From CAZGRP01 sp964527995 (lineage in GTDB: Bacteria; Zhuqueibacterota; Zhuqueibacteria; Oceanimicrobiales; CAZGRP01), in NCBI GenBank assembly GCA_964527995.1, contig CAZGRP010000109.1, positions 1 through 8,420 of the forward strand: a stretch of 8,420 bases of DNA, given 5' to 3'. Below, piece after piece: positions 5,825 to 8,420 of this stretch. Within the stretch, counting starts at the first letter, position 1. Every line of letters starts with the position of its first letter. The notes beneath the pieces are model-generated. The model had not been told where the DNA came from. It was given only the letters and a program-made list of their open reading frames with translations, and ran no database searches. Position numbers and translations under genes: made by a program.

Positions 5825-7606
5825 TCAGTTTCTTTCCTGGTAGCGATTCGTGATCGGCATGCGCCGATCTCGCCCGAAAGCCTTCGGGGTGATCTTCACG
5901 CCAGGCGGGGCCTGACGCCGCTTGTATTCGTTTCGGTCGACCAGGCGCGCCACCTGCCGGACGACCTCGGCCGGGAAACCCAGCTCCACAATCTCCGTCA
6001 CCGAACGATCTCTCTCGACGTACTCTTCCAGAATGGCATCGAGCAGGTCATAGGGCGGAAGCGTGTCCTGGTCGGTCTGGTTCGGGCGCAACTCTGCCGA
6101 CGGCGGCTTGGTGAGCACCGACTCCGGGATCACCGCCCAGCCAGCCAGCTCGTTGCGATGTCGGGCCAGCTCGTAGACGAGAGTCTTGGGGACATCCTTC
6201 AGCACGGCGAATCCACCTGCCATATCGCCGTAGAGGGTGGCGTAACCGACGCTCATCTCGCTCTTGTTGCCGGTAGTCAGCACCAGCCAGCCGAACTTGT
6301 TGGACAGAGCCATCAGCAGGTTGCCACGGATCCTGGCCTGGATGTTCTCCTCGGTCACATCCACTTCCTTCCCGGCGAAGATCGGTTTCAGCGTGCTCTC
6401 GTAGGCGTCGAAGACGTCGCGGATTGGGATCACCTGCTGTTTCATGCCAAGGTTCTTGGCCAGAAGCTCGGCATCGCCCAGGCTTGCCGAGGAGGTGTAC
6501 GCGCTCGGCATGAGGACGCCGACGACGTTTTCTGCACCGAGGGCATCGCAGGCGATGGCGGCCGTCAGCGAGGAGTCGATTCCGCCGCTGAGCCCGATCA
6601 CCACCCGCTCGAAGCCGTTCTTGCGGACGTAGTCACGCGTGCCGAGCTTGAGGGCCGCGTAGATCTCTTCCAGCGAATCGAGAGCCGGTGACACCCTCGC
6701 CTCCTGCGCAGGACGACGCGCTCTTTCCCGCTGCGGCAGGCTGACGCTGGTCACCCCGAAGCGCAGCTCTTTGGTGTAGCGCTCTTTGTGCTCAGCCCAC
6801 ACCTCGCTATTGCGGCGATGGCTGCGGACTTCGCGGAGATCGAGATCAACGACCAGGAAGTCTTCTTCGAATTGCGCGGCTCGGGCGATGGTCTGGCCTT
6901 GGGGATCGACGACGAAGCTCTGGCCGTCGAAAACCAGCTCGTCCTGTCCCCCGACCAGATTGGCGTAGGCGACGTAACTTCCGGTGCGGCGTGCCAGCGA
7001 AATCAGCAGGTCCTCTCGCTGCTTCCCCTTGCCGGCGTGGTATGGCGAGGATGAAATGTTCAGAATGACTTCGGCGCCGCCGCGGAAAACCTGGGCCTCG
7101 CTGACTCCATTGGGCACCCAGATGTCCTCGCAGATGTTGAGCCCGATGGCGGCATCGCCAAGGTGCAGCACCAGCGCCTCATCGCCCGGCTCGAAATAGC
7201 GCTTCTCGTCGAAAACGCCGTAGTTCGGCAGAAACATCTTATGATAGACGGCGCAGATCTCGCCGCCGCACAGCACTGCCGCGGCGTTGAACACCGGCGG
7301 CCGGCGGCCACCGACAGGCTCTTCAACACTCACATGGTTGCGGTCGGCAAAGCCGACCACGGCGACGACGCCTTCGGTCTGAGAGGCGAGATCTTGTAGT
7401 GCCCTCAGGTTATCAGTGACGAACTGGGGCTTGAGCAGCAGGTCTTCGGGAGGGTAACCGGTGAGGCCGAGCTCCGGGAACATGATGAGGTCCGCCCCCA
7501 CTTCCACACCCTTCTGGATTCCGTCGCGGATCTTCCGGGCGTTGCCGGAAAGATCGCCGACGATCGGATTGATCTGAGCAAGGGCGATTCGGAGGGTGGT
7601 GGACAT
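5825..7606 (-). CDS. nadE: Glutamine-dependent NAD+ synthetase (EC 6.3.5.1)
   Basis: The cytoplasmic enzyme for the last step of NAD+ biosynthesis: ATP-dependent amidation of nicotinic acid adenine dinucleotide using ammonia released from glutamine. The 593-residue protein has both expected domains. The N-terminal nitrilase-type glutaminase (about 1-280) has its catalytic triad intact: E45 in FPELGLTGYPPEDLL, K123 in YHKMFLPNYGVFDE and C159 in LNICEDIW. The C-terminal NAD synthase domain (about 305-593) has the ATP P-loop SGGIDSS at 340-346, then RIRGNLLMALSNK and LTTGNKSEMSVGYATLYGDM, and ends with the conserved KITPKAFGRDRRMPITNRY. Its length is close to that of the two-domain bacterial family. 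I chose the ATG at 7604-7606 because homologues begin just before the LRIALAQINP strand and GGGAAG precedes it by four bases. The upstream in-frame TTG at 7639 would add 11 residues without family support. No truncation or damaged motif is seen. Confidence 0.97.
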   Translation of the reverse strand: MSTTLRIALAQINPIVGDLSGNARKIRDGIQKGVEVGADLIMFPELGLTGYPPEDLLLKPQFVTDNLRALQDLASQTEGVVAVVGFADRNHVSVEEPVGGRRPPVFNAAAVLCGGEICAVYHKMFLPNYGVFDEKRYFEPGDEALVLHLGDAAIGLNICEDIWVPNGVSEAQVFRGGAEVILNISSSPYHAGKGKQREDLLISLARRTGSYVAYANLVGGQDELVFDGQSFVVDPQGQTIARAAQFEEDFLVVDLDLREVRSHRRNSEVWAEHKERYTKELRFGVTSVSLPQRERARRPAQEARVSPALDSLEEIYAALKLGTRDYVRKNGFERVVIGLSGGIDSSLTAAIACDALGAENVVGVLMPSAYTSSASLGDAELLAKNLGMKQQVIPIRDVFDAYESTLKPIFAGKEVDVTEENIQARIRGNLLMALSNKFGWLVLTTGNKSEMSVGYATLYGDMAGGFAVLKDVPKTLVYELARHRNELAGWAVIPESVLTKPPSAELRPNQTDQDTLPPYDLLDAILEEYVERDRSVTEIVELGFPAEVVRQVARLVDRNEYKRRQAPPGVKITPKAFGRDRRMPITNRYQERN

Positions 7607-7734
7607 GGGTCTTCCCGCAGCTTTTTTCTGGAAACCCAAAGCCGGAAAGTGAATTTCGTTAACGTGAATGACTCACCAATACTACCACAAAGGCGCCAAG
7701 GTCACTGAGAATACCCAATTCACTGTTAGCGGAC

Positions 7735-7760
7735 GCGGGTGCTGAGTCTCAGACGCCCGC
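7735..7760. repeat. Inverted repeat (hairpin) in the nadE leader
   Basis: GCGGG (7735-7739) pairs with CCCGC (7756-7760), and inside it CTGA pairs with TCAG around GTC. The two stems are separated by a small asymmetric internal loop (TG opposite ACG). It sits about 130 bases upstream of the nadE ATG and has no T-tract on the minus-strand side. It could be a leader structure or an operator-like dyad; no binding protein is implied. Confidence 0.5.
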
Positions 7761-7855
7761 TCTTTCACTCTCTCCGCAATATTCTCACTTGTCCAGCTTT
7801 GTGTACTTCATGGGTACGAATCATTCAAGGCATTTGGCTCAGTTACCACGCAACT

Positions 7856-7884
7856 AAGATAAACCCATGAATTTACAAAATCAA
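7856..7884 (-). promoter_or_regulatory. Weak candidate sigma70 promoter for nadE
   Basis: On the minus strand TTGATT (7879-7884) and TATCTT (7856-7861) are 17 bases apart, each matching four of six consensus positions. It is the best-placed pair I found upstream of nadE and would give a leader of about 240 bases. Such partial matches are common by chance, particularly in this locally AT-richer stretch. Confidence 0.22.
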
Positions 7885-7960
7885 GGGGATTCGCTGCCAC
7901 GACTCCGCAGTGGGTATCGGTTGCTCGCCAAAAAGAAGTTGTGGTAGAAACCGGCATCGG

Positions 7961-8063
7961 GGACTGCGGATTGCGCGCTTCGGATTGCCGATTGGATTGG
8001 AGATTGGGGATTGCCGAGGGCGGATGGCAGATGGTTCGTTGGGCGGTCGAGGTTTCGGATTGC
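7961..8063 (+). repeat. Degenerate GGATTGC short-repeat patch
   Basis: The 7-mer GGATTGC occurs exactly at 7968-7974, 7982-7988, 8008-8014 and 8057-8063, with near copies GGATTGG (7994-8000) and GGATGGC (8022-8028), plus GATTGG units at irregular spacing. It is a low-complexity decayed tandem array rather than coding sequence. Translated on the minus strand it gives repeated N-P-K/I-R-S-P words. Spacing is too irregular and units too short for a CRISPR or a clean VNTR. Confidence 0.65.
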
Positions 8064-8089
8064 GGGGGGCGGTGCCCGCAGACAACCGC

Positions 8090-8119
8090 GCTGCTTCCGG
8101 TCCAACGGAAGACAGCAGC
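8090..8119. repeat. Bulged inverted repeat right of the GGATTGC patch
   Basis: GCTGCTTCCG (8090-8099) pairs with CGGAA (8106-8110) and GCAGC (8115-8119), leaving a six-base loop and a four-base bulge (GACA). No T-tract follows on either strand. Function unknown. Confidence 0.45.
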
Positions 8120-8215
8120 CAACGGATCCAGTTCGAGATCTGGTACCTGACATCCTGCATAAGATCACCATTCTCCACGGGCGAAACCCGATGCTCAAAA
8201 TTTCCCCCCAGACGC

Positions 8216-8244
8216 TTGACATCCGCCGCCGGAGTTGTTATATT
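8216..8244 (+). promoter_or_regulatory. Near-consensus sigma70-type promoter, pointing right
   Basis: TTGACA (8216-8221) is a perfect -35 box, followed after exactly 17 bases by TATATT (8239-8244), five of six matches to the -10 consensus. Transcription would start near 8251 and run off the right edge. The DNA is locally AT-rich around the -10 in an otherwise GC-rich setting. All recognised genes here point the other way, so it should serve a gene starting beyond the window or an RNA. Confidence 0.6.
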
Positions 8245-8276
8245 CGTGTCACATCCGCAACATGTCGAGTCGGCTA

Positions 8277-8297
8277 CCCTCCTTTCGCGAAGGAGGG
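8277..8297. repeat. Perfect hairpin downstream of the rightward promoter
   Basis: CCCTCCTT and AAGGAGGG form an 8-bp perfect stem around TCGCG. It starts about 26 bases after the presumed transcription start of the promoter at 8216-8244. Neither side has a T-run, so it is not a standard terminator. The right arm carries AAGGAGG, a Shine-Dalgarno-like element that would be sequestered if folded, but no convincing start codon follows at normal distance. Confidence 0.6.
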
Positions 8298-8420
8298 CGG
8301 CGGTCTCGCGCATCTCGAACTCCAAGGGGGTCTTGCGATAAGCTTCCTGCCAATTTCTCTCCACATCTCGCCGGGGGCGGGGGCTTCGTTTCATCTCAGC
8401 TAAGATCTGCATCGCGGCTG

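Larger units (their letters stand above)
7607..8420. other. 814-bp stretch without a supportable gene at the right edge
   Basis: The left part (about 7640-7950) is visibly richer in A and T than the genes and holds the presumed nadE leader. The middle (7961-8063) is a degenerate repeat patch. The right part holds two hairpins and a strong rightward promoter. Reading frames on both strands cross the repeat patch and give Arg/Ser/Pro-rich, family-less proteins. The one with the most protein-like look is minus-strand 8265-8412 (NWQEAYRK and FEMRETAALLRERR segments), open toward the right edge, but it continues into repeats. I do not call a gene here. Confidence 0.65.

Noticed and set aside
5720..6691. 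Plus-strand open frame of 323 codons
   Set aside because: It is antisense to the NAD synthase domain of nadE, which is strongly conserved on the other strand.
7607..7639. TTG start extending nadE by 11 residues
   Set aside because: The extra residues have no match to the family's N-terminus, and the ATG at 7606 has a modest Shine-Dalgarno at acceptable spacing.
7961..8063. CRISPR array
   Set aside because: Repeat units are only 7 bases, spacing is irregular, and there are no uniform spacers or cas genes.
7873..8412. Minus-strand frame of 179 codons as an intact gene
   Set aside because: Its second half is a translation of the GGATTGC repeat patch and a hairpin, with Arg/Pro/Ser-rich, family-less sequence. 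Only the right-edge part is kept as a low-interest observation.
8262..8420. Plus-strand ORF starting after the rightward promoter (ATG at 8262)
   Set aside because: The 53 visible codons are Ser/Arg/Gly-rich, have no ribosome binding site and run through the hairpin. It is more likely leader sequence.

Overview
This is an 8.4-kb piece of a GC-rich, didermic (Gram-negative) bacterial genome assembled with a gap. All four genes I can support lie on the minus strand. In transcription order, from right to left, they are: a glutamine-dependent NAD+ synthetase (nadE, 5825-7606); a beta-propeller-like lipoprotein of unknown role (4382-5626); a 100-N assembly gap (4280-4379); a secreted multidomain M23-peptidase-like protein with an FnIII domain and a C-terminal FlgD/Por-type tail (2096-4270); and a TonB-dependent outer-membrane receptor that runs off the left edge (1-1588, N-terminal 529 residues).

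The TonB receptor and lipoprotein indicate an outer membrane. The SPNPFN C-terminal domain of the M23 protein is typical of secreted proteins in the FCB superphylum (Bacteroidetes, Chlorobi, Calditrichaeota, Gemmatimonadota and candidate phyla such as Eisenbacteria, Krumholzibacteriota and Latescibacterota). A candidate FCB lineage, probably from a metagenome, is my inference. The sequence does not prove a phylum.

The left two thirds hold envelope or secreted proteins: receptor, exported hydrolase and lipoprotein. nadE is a housekeeping gene, and nothing ties it functionally to the others. Spacings are large: 198 bp between nadE and the lipoprotein gene, unknown across the gap, and 507 bp between the M23 gene and the receptor. 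A tightly coupled operon is therefore not shown.

Two long gene-free stretches deserve attention. The 507-bp stretch 1589-2095 carries a run of consecutive inverted repeats that may be a structured RNA on the minus strand, ahead of the receptor gene, plus a tiny cysteine-rich ORF. The 814-bp stretch 7607-8420 carries a degenerate GGATTGC repeat patch, three hairpins and, near the right edge, a near-consensus sigma70 promoter (TTGACA-17-TATATT) pointing right, out of the window. The most unusual coding observation is a CASCH (CXXCH, haem-c type) motif in a predicted loop of the receptor barrel. I found no CRISPR array, tRNA, rRNA or transposase, and no clear new defence or metabolic system.
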